Assembly: GCA_903918755.1 (NCBI GenBank)
Contig: CAIXFN010000052.1
Location: 37,825-101,824, forward strand
Length of the DNA: 64,000 bases
DNA from: an uncultured Pedosphaera sp.
GTDB taxonomy: Bacteria; Verrucomicrobiota; Verrucomicrobiia; Limisphaerales; Pedosphaeraceae
Direction: 5' to 3'
Below, in pieces: positions 44,601-53,633 of the stretch (position 1 is the stretch's first letter; each line of letters starts with the position of its first letter). The translations under genes were made by a program, and so were the position numbers. The notes beneath the pieces were generated by a model, which saw nothing but the letters and a program-made list of their open reading frames with translations, was not told where the DNA came from and searched no databases.

Positions 44601-45522
44601 CAATTTCTTCGATAGCAAGTCGGAGAAAACCTTCCGCTTCAACCCGGACGGCAAACTCACCGGCGCGGAGCATTCCTTCATGGCCGGTACCAATCTCTAT
44701 GTCGTCGGCCAAAACGGGCTGTTCGTCGTCGGCCTGCGCAACGATGCCTTGGAAGCCCCCATCCTGGCCGGGGAATTAACGGCGGGCCTCGATCACCCGC
44801 GTTCCGTGGGCGTGCAATTCCGCTACGCGTTTGTGACCGACGCAGCCGGGTTGAAAGTCCTCGATGTCACCAATCCCACCCGCCCCCGCCTGGTACCGGG
44901 TGCCGCGGTGCCCTTGAACCATGCCGGCCGGCTTTACCTCGCCCGCACCCGGGTGTATGTGGCGGACGGCGCTGACGGCCTGGCCATCATCGACATCACG
45001 AATCCCGAAAAGCCCCGTCTGGAGCAGCTATACACCGCCGATGGCCAGTTGACCGACACCCGCGCCGTCCAGATCGGCTCCATCAACGCTTCTGAATTCG
45101 CGCTGGTGGCGGATGGCAAAAACGGTCTGCGCGTGCTCCAACTCATTTCGCCGGAAAACGTGCCCAACCATATGGGCTTCAGCCCCGCGCCCAATCCCAA
45201 ACTCATCGCCACCTTCCCCACCAAATCCCCTGCCGTGGCGGTGGCGCGCGGCCTGGATCGCGATCGCGTGGTGGATGAAAGCGGTAATCAAACCGTGGTG
45301 TTCGGTCGGCGCGGCTCCCGCCCGTTCAAACTGGACGAAATGAAGAAATTCTACGAGCGCGACGGCCAGCTCTACACTGTCGAAAATCCGGCCGTCCGGG
45401 ACGGCCAGCTCGTCACCCCGTCTGGCGCGAAGCTGCAGCCCACCTCGACATTCCAGTCCGTGGACACCGAAACCGAACCCCCGGCGCCGCAACACACCCG
45501 CCTCACCCGCCGCGGCCAATGA
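41662..45522 (+). CDS. Decahaem c-type cytochrome fused to an LVIVD beta-propeller
   Basis: A 1286-residue exported protein. The N-terminus has a membrane-targeting segment (FGLWAASLLVALRLTAA). Ten CxxCH motifs lie at residues 85, 105, 168, 330, 387, 523, 550, 658, 669 and 776 (CLECH, CTDCH, CGPCH, CTACH, CMNCH, CSDCH, CIDCH, CQVCH, CFGCH, CADCH). From ~870 to ~1170 come five or six LVIVD-type propeller repeats (YLYTANGPDGFEVFDVANID, YAFVTDAAGLKVLDVTNP, RVYVADGADGLAIIDITNP, FALVADGKNGLRVLQLISP). Ten haems in one chain suit long-range electron transfer across periplasm or surface; the propeller may bind a partner or substrate. It is coupled to the barrel gene upstream and overlaps the NHL gene downstream by 4 bases. 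Confidence 0.93.
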   Translation: MNISFQLSRLRPSRRTNRFGLWAASLLVALRLTAADSDSRPPEEVGSGPAISVAKSLPLAPGHVGPAPNLIDQPLTEVARKSRGCLECHTGSESMHASPNVVLGCTDCHGGNATPGLQQKQAHVAPRNPVFWESSANPNDSSVLLNHESPEFIQFVNPGDLRVADKTCGPCHAEIVKNVGHSMMRHGSMLWGAALYNNGAYPAKNYRFGQAYGLNGVPLRLESPIPVTAQMTEEHGILPFIDPLPRFAISQPSNILRIFERGGEKQLSLGNPDPFEEPGKPARRLSERGMGTLNRIDPVVLNLQKTRLHDPLLDFIGSNNHPGDYRSSGCTACHVVYANDRSPTHSGWYAKYGHQGLSFSADKTIRKDERGHPIKHQFTRAIPTSQCMNCHMHQGNLFVNPYLGYTWWDQESDGEFMYPAKQKNPTPEELVEALRNNPEAAAARGLWGDLDFLEKVSELNPKLKHTQFADYHGHGWIFRAVFKHDREGNLRDRQENVISHNDPQKFAKAVHLQDEHLRHGMQCSDCHFDKDVHGNGLLYGEPRAATTIECIDCHGTIQSRPTLITTGNGGKIDLRTNNTASGPRFFWSGKKLFQRSTMAPDLIWEVPQTVDTIDPSSSHYNPKSAYAKTLRRDGQNWGAVPQTDCRRELAHDNANISCQVCHSSWATACFGCHLPMRANQKVPLNKFEGVTTRNYTSYNPQVVRDDVFQLGVDATYKDHRLAVLRSSSAVIVSSQNANREWIYSQQQTISSDGYSGQAYNPHLPHTTSGVGTTKECADCHVAKANDNNAWLASLLGFGTGTVNFFGRYAYVGEGKGGLDAVIWTEQDEPQAALGSHLHKIAYPDNYQAHATSHRGQLQEAHHKDAREILDVQLRGEYLYTANGPDGFEVFDVANIDQKGFSERISTAPVSQLGQRTYIRTKYATSVTLPSTLGVDPLRLHQPENQEQTVSLLYAWVFITDREEGLVMTTVGTLLDGNPGNNFFDSKSEKTFRFNPDGKLTGAEHSFMAGTNLYVVGQNGLFVVGLRNDALEAPILAGELTAGLDHPRSVGVQFRYAFVTDAAGLKVLDVTNPTRPRLVPGAAVPLNHAGRLYLARTRVYVADGADGLAIIDITNPEKPRLEQLYTADGQLTDTRAVQIGSINASEFALVADGKNGLRVLQLISPENVPNHMGFSPAPNPKLIATFPTKSPAVAVARGLDRDRVVDESGNQTVVFGRRGSRPFKLDEMKKFYERDGQLYTVENPAVRDGQLVTPSGAKLQPTSTFQSVDTETEPPAPQHTRLTRRGQ

Positions 45523-46817
45523 AAACCCGTTTCCCATTCTCATTCGTCGCCGCCGGGCTCCTGACGCTGGGAGTTCTCCCTGGCACTGCCCAGGACGCCG
45601 TGACCACCCTGGCCGGGCGCGCCCTAGTCAGCGGCCTGGTGAACGGAACGGCCACCAATGCCCTGTTCAGCCAACCCGCCGCCCTGGCGGCTGATCCGGC
45701 GGGTAATTTGTATGTGGCCGACTCCCGGAACCACGTCATCCGCAAAATCACTGCGGCGGGAACCGTGAGCACGTTCGCTGGCCAATCCGGCGTTGCGGGC
45801 AACGCGAACGGCACCGGCACCGCCGCCCAGTTCGACACCCCCAGCGGCCTCGCCGTTGACTCCGCCGGCAATCTCTTGGTCGCCGACACCGGCAACAGCA
45901 CGCTGCGCAAAATCACTCCCACCGGCGTCGTCACCACTCTGGCCGGGATTCCCGGCAACAGCGGCACCACCGACGGCCCCGCCGGCTCCGCCCAATTCAA
46001 CGCCCCGCTCGCCCTGCTCATCGCAACTAACGGCACCCTCTACATCGCCGACACTGGTAATCATTGCCTCCGCACTCTGAACCCGATTACCGGCACCGTG
46101 GGCACCTTCGCCGGCCGACCCGGCATCTGGGGCACCAACGACGCCACCGGCACCAACGCCCTCTTCAACGGTCCGGTTGCCCTCGCGCAAGACCCCCGCG
46201 GCAACCTCTACGTCAGCGACACCTACAACAACACCATCCGCCGCGTCACCACGAATGCCGTGGTCACCACCTTCGCCGGCGCGCCCGGCCAGGACGGCGC
46301 CACCGACGGCCCGCTTGCCGCCGCCCGTTTCCGCAGCCCCGCCGGCCTGGCTTTCGACAGCCACGGCAACCTGTTCCTCGCCGACTCCTTCAACCAGACC
46401 ATCCGGCAAATTGATGCCGTGGGCCTGGTCACCACCATCAGCGGCACCGTCGCCACTCCCGGGCCCGAAGACGGCCTCAACCGCACCGCCAAGTATTACA
46501 ATCCGTATGGCATATTCGTGGCGACTAATGGTTCCTTGTTCCTAACGGATGCCTACAACCAAACCCTCCGACAACTCCTGCCGCCCTTCGCCCTCGCGAT
46601 CCAAGCGGTCACCTCCACCGGCTCCAGCGCCAATCCCGCCGTCAACCTGTCTTGGCCCGCCATCATCGGCCACACCTATCAAGTTCAGTTCCGGGACACC
46701 CTCTCCGCCCTTTGGCAAAACTTGGGCAATCCCTTGACCGCCGCGAATGCCCAACTAACCACCACCGATGCTAGTGCCGGGCGCTCGCGGGTGTATCGGG
46801 TTGTGCAAGTGAATTGA
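45519..46817 (+). CDS. Secreted six-bladed NHL-repeat protein
   Basis: The 432-residue protein has a signal peptide (FSFVAAGLLTLGVLPGTAQ) and six NHL repeats of ~55-60 residues, each built as '.F..P.ALA.D..GNLYVADS.NH.IRKI...G.VSTFAG'. After the propeller, the last ~80 residues (VNLSWPAIIGHTYQVQFRD ... RSRVYRVVQVN) form the C-terminal module shared by other exoproteins here. Its ATG overlaps the cytochrome stop (ATGA), so it is the third gene of the barrel-decahaem operon. NHL propellers bind proteins, sugars or nucleic acids; here a surface partner of the cytochrome is a reasonable guess, not shown by sequence. Confidence 0.88.
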   Translation: MKTRFPFSFVAAGLLTLGVLPGTAQDAVTTLAGRALVSGLVNGTATNALFSQPAALAADPAGNLYVADSRNHVIRKITAAGTVSTFAGQSGVAGNANGTGTAAQFDTPSGLAVDSAGNLLVADTGNSTLRKITPTGVVTTLAGIPGNSGTTDGPAGSAQFNAPLALLIATNGTLYIADTGNHCLRTLNPITGTVGTFAGRPGIWGTNDATGTNALFNGPVALAQDPRGNLYVSDTYNNTIRRVTTNAVVTTFAGAPGQDGATDGPLAAARFRSPAGLAFDSHGNLFLADSFNQTIRQIDAVGLVTTISGTVATPGPEDGLNRTAKYYNPYGIFVATNGSLFLTDAYNQTLRQLLPPFALAIQAVTSTGSSANPAVNLSWPAIIGHTYQVQFRDTLSALWQNLGNPLTAANAQLTTTDASAGRSRVYRVVQVN

Positions 46818-46843
46818 GTTGAGCGGCATCGGGTTCCCCGGAA

Positions 46844-46870
46844 AACCAATCATTGGGAACCGGATTGGTT
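46844..46870 (+). terminator. Weak hairpin after the NHL gene
   Basis: AACCAATC (46844-46851) and GATTGGTT (46863-46870) form an 8-bp stem with an 11-base loop, 27 bases after the stop. No T-run follows. Confidence 0.3.
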
Positions 46871-46922
46871 CGGAATGCGGTTGCGATTGGGTCCCGATTG
46901 GCAAACGAACGCTGCCTTATGT

Positions 46923-47091
46923 CGCTCCTACGGAACTTGCCGCGTTAACTGGCTAATAACTATAAACGTGGCGCCCCGTACGGGGCTTCGGAAGCCTGGA
47001 TTCAGTTTCACAACCACCTCCCAGCGCCAGAGGCGCGCCATGTTTATAGTAACAACGACCTAACAAATCTCAAAGCCCCGGCGGGGCGGCA
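46923..47091. repeat. Fold-back dispersed repeat, copy B
   Basis: Inverted arms CTATAAACGTGGCGC (46960-46974) and GCGCCATGTTTATAG (47035-47049) pair at 14 of 15 positions. Inside the left part is the perfect palindrome GCCCCGTACGGGGC (46973-46986). The flanks CGCTCCTACGGAACTTG (46923-46939) and GGGGCGGCA (47083-47091) match copy A at 18329-18583. The element sits in the 689-base gap between the NHL gene and the metzincin gene, which otherwise holds little. Confidence 0.65.
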
Positions 47092-47232
47092 TGGGGTTCG
47101 GCAATTTTCCACGCTCATATCGTAGTCTTCGAGAAGCTTTATCTGAGCGTGCACCGAAATGATGCTGAAACCAGATCGTGAAGCTTGCGTTGCCGATTGG
47201 AGGACCAAGGATTGAAATTGTGTTTGCTAGAT

Positions 47233-47460
47233 TTAATGTTTTTTAATCGTGGTAAGAAACAAACTTGCAACGAGAATTAAACTGCTGACTAGGTAATAGA
47301 TCTTCCAATGGCGCGGCAAATAGCGAGACGAAAACTGGATATTTGATTGCAGCCCTAAACTCTTCCTCGAAGGATCACACTTCCAGAATTTGTATGCGAT
47401 CCGGTACATAGCTGAGCAATTCAACAGCAGCAGGACCATGTGTATTCTCCATAAGGTCAT
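47233..47460 (-). CDS. Possible small two-helix membrane protein
   Basis: From ATG 47460 a 75-residue frame reads MTLWRIHMVLLLLNCSAMYR, a basic middle (FWKCDPSRKSL), and a second hydrophobic helix (IYYLVSSLILVASLFLTTI) ending KKH. The local DNA is more AT-rich than the neighbourhood, so the frame is less likely to be an accident of GC bias, and two clean helices support it. No ribosome-binding site or homologue is recognised. It could equally be a decayed fragment beside the repeat. Its end lies near repeat B, and the metzincin gene ends 46 bases upstream of its start. Confidence 0.3.
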   Translation of the reverse strand: MTLWRIHMVLLLLNCSAMYRIAYKFWKCDPSRKSLGLQSNIQFSSRYLPRHWKIYYLVSSLILVASLFLTTIKKH

Positions 47461-47506
47461 AACGCATGATGGAATTTGGGATCGTGAATAACCGTCTACT
47501 TTGCAA

Positions 47507-50500
47507 TCACGGCTTCGAAAGCCGGAAAAATACCGAACCATTTCCCGGATCCAGCGGGGTGCTGAACAGATTGTTCGAAACGCCGGGGACGATGCCCCAG
47601 TTGGTGCCGAAGCCCTGGCCGGGCGGGTTGGTCTGGCCCTGGAGGATGAAGCTGAAGTAGCTCGTGGGCCAGGAAAGGGAAAGTGTGCCGCCGCCGGTTG
47701 TGAATGCCAAGGTCGGCGGGGTGGCGGGTTCGGCGGCGATCACCCGCAGCGTGCCGTCAACCGTGAGGGTGGAGGCGTCCCAGAGCAGATTGGCACTCAA
47801 GGCCGGAAGGGTGACGGTGGTGAAGCTGCCAGCGAGTGGATTGCCACTCAATACGGTAAAGCTGTCGCCAGCGGCCAGTTGGTCGGGCCCAATGTTGGTC
47901 ACGATCAGGGTGCCCCCGAGGTTCAGCGTCGCGCCACAGGTCAGCAGGTCGTTGGTGGCGAGGCCCGCGGATTTGCTGATTTCCAGGAAGGTTTTGCCGG
48001 CCAGGGTGGCGGGTCCGTTGCAGGTGAGGGTGCCGATGGTCCCGTCCGACACCAGGGTGCCGTTCAGGGTGACCGTTCCGTTGATGGTGCCAAAGCCCTG
48101 CAAAGACTGGGTGGCGCCGAGGCTCCAACCGCTCAGGATGGGGCTCACATCCAGCACCGCGCCAGCGCCCAAGCTGAAACCACTCGACCGGGCCAGCGAC
48201 CCGGCGGCACCCAGGATCAGGGTTCCCTGGTTGATGGCTACCGGCCCCAGCAACCAATTGGTCCCATTGAGCGTCAGAGTGCCCGGGTTGGTCTTGATCA
48301 GGGTACCAGCCCCGCCCAGGGCGCTGGAGATCAGAGCGCTGGCCGTGGCGGCGGTGTCAATGGTCAGCGGGTTGTCCACGGTGCTCCAGGCGCCGCCGAA
48401 GGTCAAACGGCCCCCCGTAACCCGGATGGTTGTCGACCCGGCGAGGGTGATCGCCCCGTTGAACGTGGTGAACCCGGCATCATTGCGCAACGCGCCGTTC
48501 CCCCCCGCCCCGCTGCCGTTCAGGCTCAGCGGTTTGCCGCCGAAATTGTAGCTACCGGAGACTGCCAGGGTCGCCCCGGGGAGCACCACCACCCCGCGAT
48601 TCGTGGTGCCCAACGCGTAAGCATTGACGGCGGTAAGCACGCCGCCCGCCACGATGGTGGACCCGGAATAGTTGTTGGAACCATAGAAGGCCTGGGTGCC
48701 GGTGCCGATTTTCACCAGGTTCAAGGTGGACCCGCTGGCGGAGCCGCTGTTCAGCACGTTGCCGGAGAAATTGCCGGAATGGTTGTTGGCGCCGAGGGTC
48801 AGGGTGCGCGTCAGGTCGGTCGCGAACACCATGCCGTTGCCGAGCAAGGCCCCGACGGTGGCATTGTGACTCCCCAGATCCATTTTGCCCACCAGGTAAA
48901 GGTCCGAGTTCGGCAGGCTGAGATCGTCGTTGCCATTCACTTCGAGACCGGTATTGCTGCCGGCCAGGATGGTCGTCTGCCCGCTGTACGATTGTGCGCC
49001 GGACATCAGCAACCGCGAATTGCCGCTTTTGCTCAACCCGCCGGCGCCCGACATCGGGCCAGCCAGCCGGATATCGCTGGCTGCCACCAGGTTTAAAGCG
49101 AAGCCGTTGTTGGTGATCGCCCCGGCCATTGTCAAAGTGCCGCCGGTATTCTGCCAAGTTTGCGCAGCCGCGAGCGTCGTGTTAATTCCCCAGGTGTTGT
49201 CCCCGCTGCTGTTGGTGAGCCCGGATTGCAGGCTGATGGGATTGCCGGTCAGGTTGAAACCGCCATTCGTGAATTGCGCGGAAGTCACCGTGCCGAGGGC
49301 CTCGTTGAAATTGGCTTGCAGCCAGGGCGCCCCAAAAATCAGCCGCGAGCCATCCGCGGGCACCTGGCCACCCCAATTCCCGGCATTCCCCCAGTCATTG
49401 GTGCCGCCTGCTCCCGTCCAGACAAAAACACTGCCGGGCGACACCACGCTCACCGTCACGGTGGCCTGGGCCGCATGGCGCGGATACAATCCGCCATAGC
49501 CGGAATCCTGCACCATGACCGTCAGCGGAAAACTGGTCACCGCTCCATTGGCGATCAACGTATTATCCAACACCTTGATGGTGCCGTCCGCCGCGATGGC
49601 AAACATGTTATTGGTGTTTCCCGACACCAGCTTGAAACTCAAGGTGTCCAGCGCGCTGTCCAGCGCCACCACCCGGCCAACGGCGGTGCCGTTCGGCACC
49701 GCCGCAAACACCCGCATCGTCTGATTGGCGATGGTGGGCGGGGAATTGATGTCGCAGGGCGTCAAAAAGGAGCCGTCGATGATCACCGTGCCCGCCACGC
49801 CATTGGTATCGACGATACCCGGTCCCGCCCAAGCCACCTGAACATGATCGCCGCCGCCACCCTCCTTCTGGAGCGCCTCGATGTAATACCGCTGACCCGC
49901 AACCAGGTCGATGAGTGCGGAGGCTTGCTGGGCGAAGGTGTTCCAGGTGCTGGGCGCGGCCCAACCCGGAACATACGCCACGCGGACGGCGTTGGCCGGC
50001 GTGTCATCCGTGCTCAGCAACAGGGAGGAATTATCGTCGGACGTAATGAAGAACTGGTAGGTCCCACTCGTCGTGGGGGTCAGATACGCGCGGATGCGGG
50101 AGCCGTAGTTGTCGGCCACATCGATGGCAGACCCGAAACTGGTCAGGGAAGTGAGCGCGTCCGGCCGGCCGGGATAGGTCGCCGCGTTGGTTAGGTCGCT
50201 CACCGCGGTGCCGGCGCCAATGTTGTAAAACATCTCCCTTTGGATGGTAGTCGCGGTGATGGGATTGCCGGCCTGCAGCGTGATGGTCGCCGCAGCGGTG
50301 GCGCTCTGCGCGGGAGTGCCGGAATCCGTCACTTGTACTTGCAAGGTGTAGTTTCCCGGCGCGGCGGCTTGCAGCGCGACATCGTCCGCCACCCGGATCA
50401 CCCCGGTATTCGGATCAATCGCAAACAAGCCAGCCGCGTTGCCCGCGGTGATGGAAAACGTGTGGGCGTCGGCCGCATTCACGTCAGTCATCCCCATCTG

Positions 50501-53389
50501 CCCCACCACCGTGCCGGTGATGGCCGCGGCCGGCAGCGAGACCGTAAATCCCGTCAGGTGCGGAATATAATTCAGGTGAAACGGGGCGAGATAGGCGCCC
50601 GGAATCACATTCGTCAAACCGGCGGTGGTCGGTCCCTTCCAGGCCACGGCCAGGTTATCGCCCCCGCCGCCCTCCTTCATCCGCGCCTCAATATAATAAG
50701 CCTTCCCCGCCGTGAGACTCAGCGTAGCGGAGCGCTGGGTGGTGAATTTGTCCCACTGGCGCGGCGCGGCATAATTATTGGCGCCGCTGATGTACGCGAT
50801 GCGCGTGCTCCCGGCCGAGTTCGTGCTGTTGCCCCCGGTGTTCATCCACAACTCGCCATTGTCGTCGGTGGCAATCCAAAAAGTATACAGGCCGGTGGAG
50901 GGCGCGATCAGGTAGCCCCGCATCGCCGCGCCATAATTATCTGCGCGGTTGTTGATTCCTTCAAACGTCGGCATCTGCAGTTCGGAACTGGGATCGCGCG
51001 GCCACCGGGCGCTGGTCGTCAAGTCGGTGACCAACTGGCCCGAACTGAGGTTGTCGTAAAGCGCGTAGCTGATGGACCCGGGCTGGAACGGGTTGGGATT
51101 CGTGACGACCGTCACGGTCACCAGACCCGTGCCGCTCAGTCCGTAACCCGTCGCGTTGTCTGTGACCGCCACCCCGAGGGTGTAGATGCTTTGGGCGGCT
51201 GCGCTGACGTCCCCGGCCACGGTCACGTTCCCCCAGGAATCCACCGCGAAGACCCCGTTGCTGTTCCCGCTGACCAGGCTGTAGGTATACAACGGCGACA
51301 AGTCCGCGCTGGTCACGGTGACGGCACCCAACGTCAACCCCGGCTGGGTGTGTTCCAGCACGCTGGTGGAAAAGCCCCGGACCAACGGTGCCACCGCCAC
51401 TGGCAACACCGCCACGAGCACCCGTCGTTTCAGCTCGGTCAACGCCGGGTTCGCGAGGTTGGTAATGTTCACCAGCAATTCGAATTTGACGGGGAACATC
51501 GTGTTGGTGGCCAGCCGGTCATAATCCAGCAGGGTATTGTTAGCCACGCGGAGAACGCCAGAACCATCGATGGCAAACGTGTTGTTGGTATTGCCCTGCA
51601 CGATGGCGTAGGCCACGGGACTACCGGCGTTCAACGGGGTGAGCAGGCCCACGGTCGTGCCATTGGGGGAATGTTCCGGAATGCTCAACCGCAGGGGTTG
51701 CCGCGCCCCGAATACCGACCCGGAGATCGAATAATAGCCCAGGCTGGCGTAGGGGGTGAACCCGGTGGTCAGAGGATTATTTCGTCCCGCCCCCGTCACC
51801 ACAAAAGTATAGGTGCCGGCCGGCAGATTCGTGCTGATGGAAGCCGAAATGGTGGTCTGCGGGTTGTTCGTAAAGATCGCCACATTGTTGCTGTTCATCA
51901 ACGTGGCCGAAACCGCCAGGTCCGCCCAATCCCCGACGGGATTGGCCGTCAGCGAAATCGAGCCGCCGGTGGTGGTGAATTGAAACGCATCCGCGTCTCC
52001 CGTGCGTTCGATGAGTCCCTCGGCCGAAGCAGTCGAATCGGGATACACCTCCAGGTAACGCGCCGTGGCCAGCGTGCTCCCGGTGTCATCGGGCCGGTAG
52101 GTCACACTATTATTTTGGGTGGTAATAATGTTCAGTTCGTCCTCCTGGTTGTTGGCATCCTGGTACTCGCCCTTTGCCCAGGTGGAAACATTCTGGTAAT
52201 AACCCACCCCCATGATCGGCGCCCAACCCGTCGCCCCGCTCCCCTGCCCGCCATAATACCCGGCTGTGCTGGTCCCCTGGTGACCCAGCCCCAGCGTGTG
52301 GCCCGGCTCATGCGCGCCCACTTCGCCCCCGGCCTTGCCGCTCGTATAAATCGACCAGCACACGGTGTCGCTGCCCCAATTCCAGGATCCGATGTAGGCC
52401 ACTCCGGCCGCGCCCGCCGGCATCGCGGAAATCGACGGGCTGAACACACACCTTTGGCGGCTCGCCGCCGGCGCGTTCTGGTAAACCCGGAGGTCGGTCG
52501 TCACATTGATGTCAAAAGCTTGATAGTCCTCGGCCACCCGTTTCCACAAATCCTTGATCTGCGCATTGCTGACGCCCGCTTTGGGATAAGTTACCCCGCC
52601 CCACGTCGGGGTGTAGCCGCCGAAGAAGTCCAGGAGCAACACCGCGGGCGAACCGGGATAGCTCTGAAGGGAAACGATGTTGCTGTTGTACGCGGGGGCA
52701 TAGTCCGGCACCAGATCTGGTCGCAAAGGCGGAATCTCCGCGGTGGCACTGTTCGTGTCCGCTTCCTCCATCACCGGCATGGTCAGGCACAGGACTTCAT
52801 CCAGCCGGCGTTGCCACAACTCCGGGGCCCCGTCCGGCCCCGTGGGCTCCACCCGATAAGCGGTTTTGCTCCCCCAAAACTCCACCACCCCCACCGCCTT
52901 GCCCGCCTTTCCGCCAGCCGGCGGTGTGAGAAAGAAGAACTTGCCGACCTCGGGCTGGGCCAATTCCCCGGAGATGTACGTCACCTCGCCATCGCGCTGC
53001 TGCGTCAACCGAATCACGCCGGACGCCATCACCCCCTGCGTCAACTCGAACTGGATGGGATCACCCGCCGCGGCCTTTTGAAACTGCTGCAAGAAGTCCG
53101 CCGGCCAGGCGCGCTTCGATTTACCCGGCTCCTTCAACGCCCCGGCATACGGATTGACGGGAACAGCAGCTTGCACCGTCAGCGGTGTTGGCGCCGTGAC
53201 GGCCACCTGGGCATGGGCCGGGGTCGCGCTCGGCGGGGAGGCGGGGGTGACGGTGGGCAAGGGTGCCACATCAGCATTGGTTGGCGCTGGACTGGTTCCA
53301 GCGAAATGGTCTCGCCGTGGCGGATACCAAACGAAGGAAAGCGTTAAGAGGAGAACCAGCCCGGCGGCAACAAAAGAAAGTCTTTTCAT
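47507..53389 (-). CDS. Giant secreted metzincin protease with PA14 and PATR repeats
   Basis: From ATG 53389 (1960 residues): signal anchor RLSFVAAGLVLLLTLSFVW, a Pro/Ala-rich linker, then a metalloprotease domain (~270-430) with HEPGHTLGLGH at 360-370, the complete metzincin zinc motif HExxHxxGxxH, and a likely Met-turn PIMGVGYYQ. Cadherin-like strands follow (~600-760), two PA14 domains (~765-935 and ~1040-1210; both with ADNYG.....YL......G.Y.F and YYIEA..KEGGGGD), then three or more autotransporter-associated strand repeats (~1320-1850; GGLSKSGNSRLLMSG, NLVKIGTGTQAFYGS, LTLNGTNWLLGPVAINQGTL). There is no barrel; it ends in the shared exoprotein module (VFFRLSKP). Probably a surface or secreted protease acting on glycan-bound substrates. 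Confidence 0.92.
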   Translation of the reverse strand: MKRLSFVAAGLVLLLTLSFVWYPPRRDHFAGTSPAPTNADVAPLPTVTPASPPSATPAHAQVAVTAPTPLTVQAAVPVNPYAGALKEPGKSKRAWPADFLQQFQKAAAGDPIQFELTQGVMASGVIRLTQQRDGEVTYISGELAQPEVGKFFFLTPPAGGKAGKAVGVVEFWGSKTAYRVEPTGPDGAPELWQRRLDEVLCLTMPVMEEADTNSATAEIPPLRPDLVPDYAPAYNSNIVSLQSYPGSPAVLLLDFFGGYTPTWGGVTYPKAGVSNAQIKDLWKRVAEDYQAFDINVTTDLRVYQNAPAASRQRCVFSPSISAMPAGAAGVAYIGSWNWGSDTVCWSIYTSGKAGGEVGAHEPGHTLGLGHQGTSTAGYYGGQGSGATGWAPIMGVGYYQNVSTWAKGEYQDANNQEDELNIITTQNNSVTYRPDDTGSTLATARYLEVYPDSTASAEGLIERTGDADAFQFTTTGGSISLTANPVGDWADLAVSATLMNSNNVAIFTNNPQTTISASISTNLPAGTYTFVVTGAGRNNPLTTGFTPYASLGYYSISGSVFGARQPLRLSIPEHSPNGTTVGLLTPLNAGSPVAYAIVQGNTNNTFAIDGSGVLRVANNTLLDYDRLATNTMFPVKFELLVNITNLANPALTELKRRVLVAVLPVAVAPLVRGFSTSVLEHTQPGLTLGAVTVTSADLSPLYTYSLVSGNSNGVFAVDSWGNVTVAGDVSAAAQSIYTLGVAVTDNATGYGLSGTGLVTVTVVTNPNPFQPGSISYALYDNLSSGQLVTDLTTSARWPRDPSSELQMPTFEGINNRADNYGAAMRGYLIAPSTGLYTFWIATDDNGELWMNTGGNSTNSAGSTRIAYISGANNYAAPRQWDKFTTQRSATLSLTAGKAYYIEARMKEGGGGDNLAVAWKGPTTAGLTNVIPGAYLAPFHLNYIPHLTGFTVSLPAAAITGTVVGQMGMTDVNAADAHTFSITAGNAAGLFAIDPNTGVIRVADDVALQAAAPGNYTLQVQVTDSGTPAQSATAAATITLQAGNPITATTIQREMFYNIGAGTAVSDLTNAATYPGRPDALTSLTSFGSAIDVADNYGSRIRAYLTPTTSGTYQFFITSDDNSSLLLSTDDTPANAVRVAYVPGWAAPSTWNTFAQQASALIDLVAGQRYYIEALQKEGGGGDHVQVAWAGPGIVDTNGVAGTVIIDGSFLTPCDINSPPTIANQTMRVFAAVPNGTAVGRVVALDSALDTLSFKLVSGNTNNMFAIAADGTIKVLDNTLIANGAVTSFPLTVMVQDSGYGGLYPRHAAQATVTVSVVSPGSVFVWTGAGGTNDWGNAGNWGGQVPADGSRLIFGAPWLQANFNEALGTVTSAQFTNGGFNLTGNPISLQSGLTNSSGDNTWGINTTLAAAQTWQNTGGTLTMAGAITNNGFALNLVAASDIRLAGPMSGAGGLSKSGNSRLLMSGAQSYSGQTTILAGSNTGLEVNGNDDLSLPNSDLYLVGKMDLGSHNATVGALLGNGMVFATDLTRTLTLGANNHSGNFSGNVLNSGSASGSTLNLVKIGTGTQAFYGSNNYSGSTIVAGGVLTAVNAYALGTTNRGVVVLPGATLAVSGSYNFGGKPLSLNGSGAGGNGALRNDAGFTTFNGAITLAGSTTIRVTGGRLTFGGAWSTVDNPLTIDTAATASALISSALGGAGTLIKTNPGTLTLNGTNWLLGPVAINQGTLILGAAGSLARSSGFSLGAGAVLDVSPILSGWSLGATQSLQGFGTINGTVTLNGTLVSDGTIGTLTCNGPATLAGKTFLEISKSAGLATNDLLTCGATLNLGGTLIVTNIGPDQLAAGDSFTVLSGNPLAGSFTTVTLPALSANLLWDASTLTVDGTLRVIAAEPATPPTLAFTTGGGTLSLSWPTSYFSFILQGQTNPPGQGFGTNWGIVPGVSNNLFSTPLDPGNGSVFFRLSKP

Positions 53390-53633
53390 CTGAACAGGCC
53401 TGATCTTGAACCTCCCGCCCGTTCCGTCCAAGCAAAATCCCCAGGCCAAAAGTCGTCGATCAGCCCCGCTAAACCTCCTCGCACCCGAAAATCCACCCGG
53501 TCCGATCCAACCGGAAATCACCACCCGCCGACAGCAAGGTTCGGAGTTCCGTCTTCAGAAAGCCGGCGCTCAATACCACAACCCCCGCCGCCGCCCCTCC
53601 AAAAACCCCAATCCAACCATTCCCGTTGGGCGG

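Noticed and set aside
50240..53347. Very long plus-strand open frame antisense to the metzincin
   Set aside because: Its translation is dominated by Arg, Gly, His, Gln and Pro without domains; it is the GC-bias mirror of a real gene with clear motifs on the minus strand.
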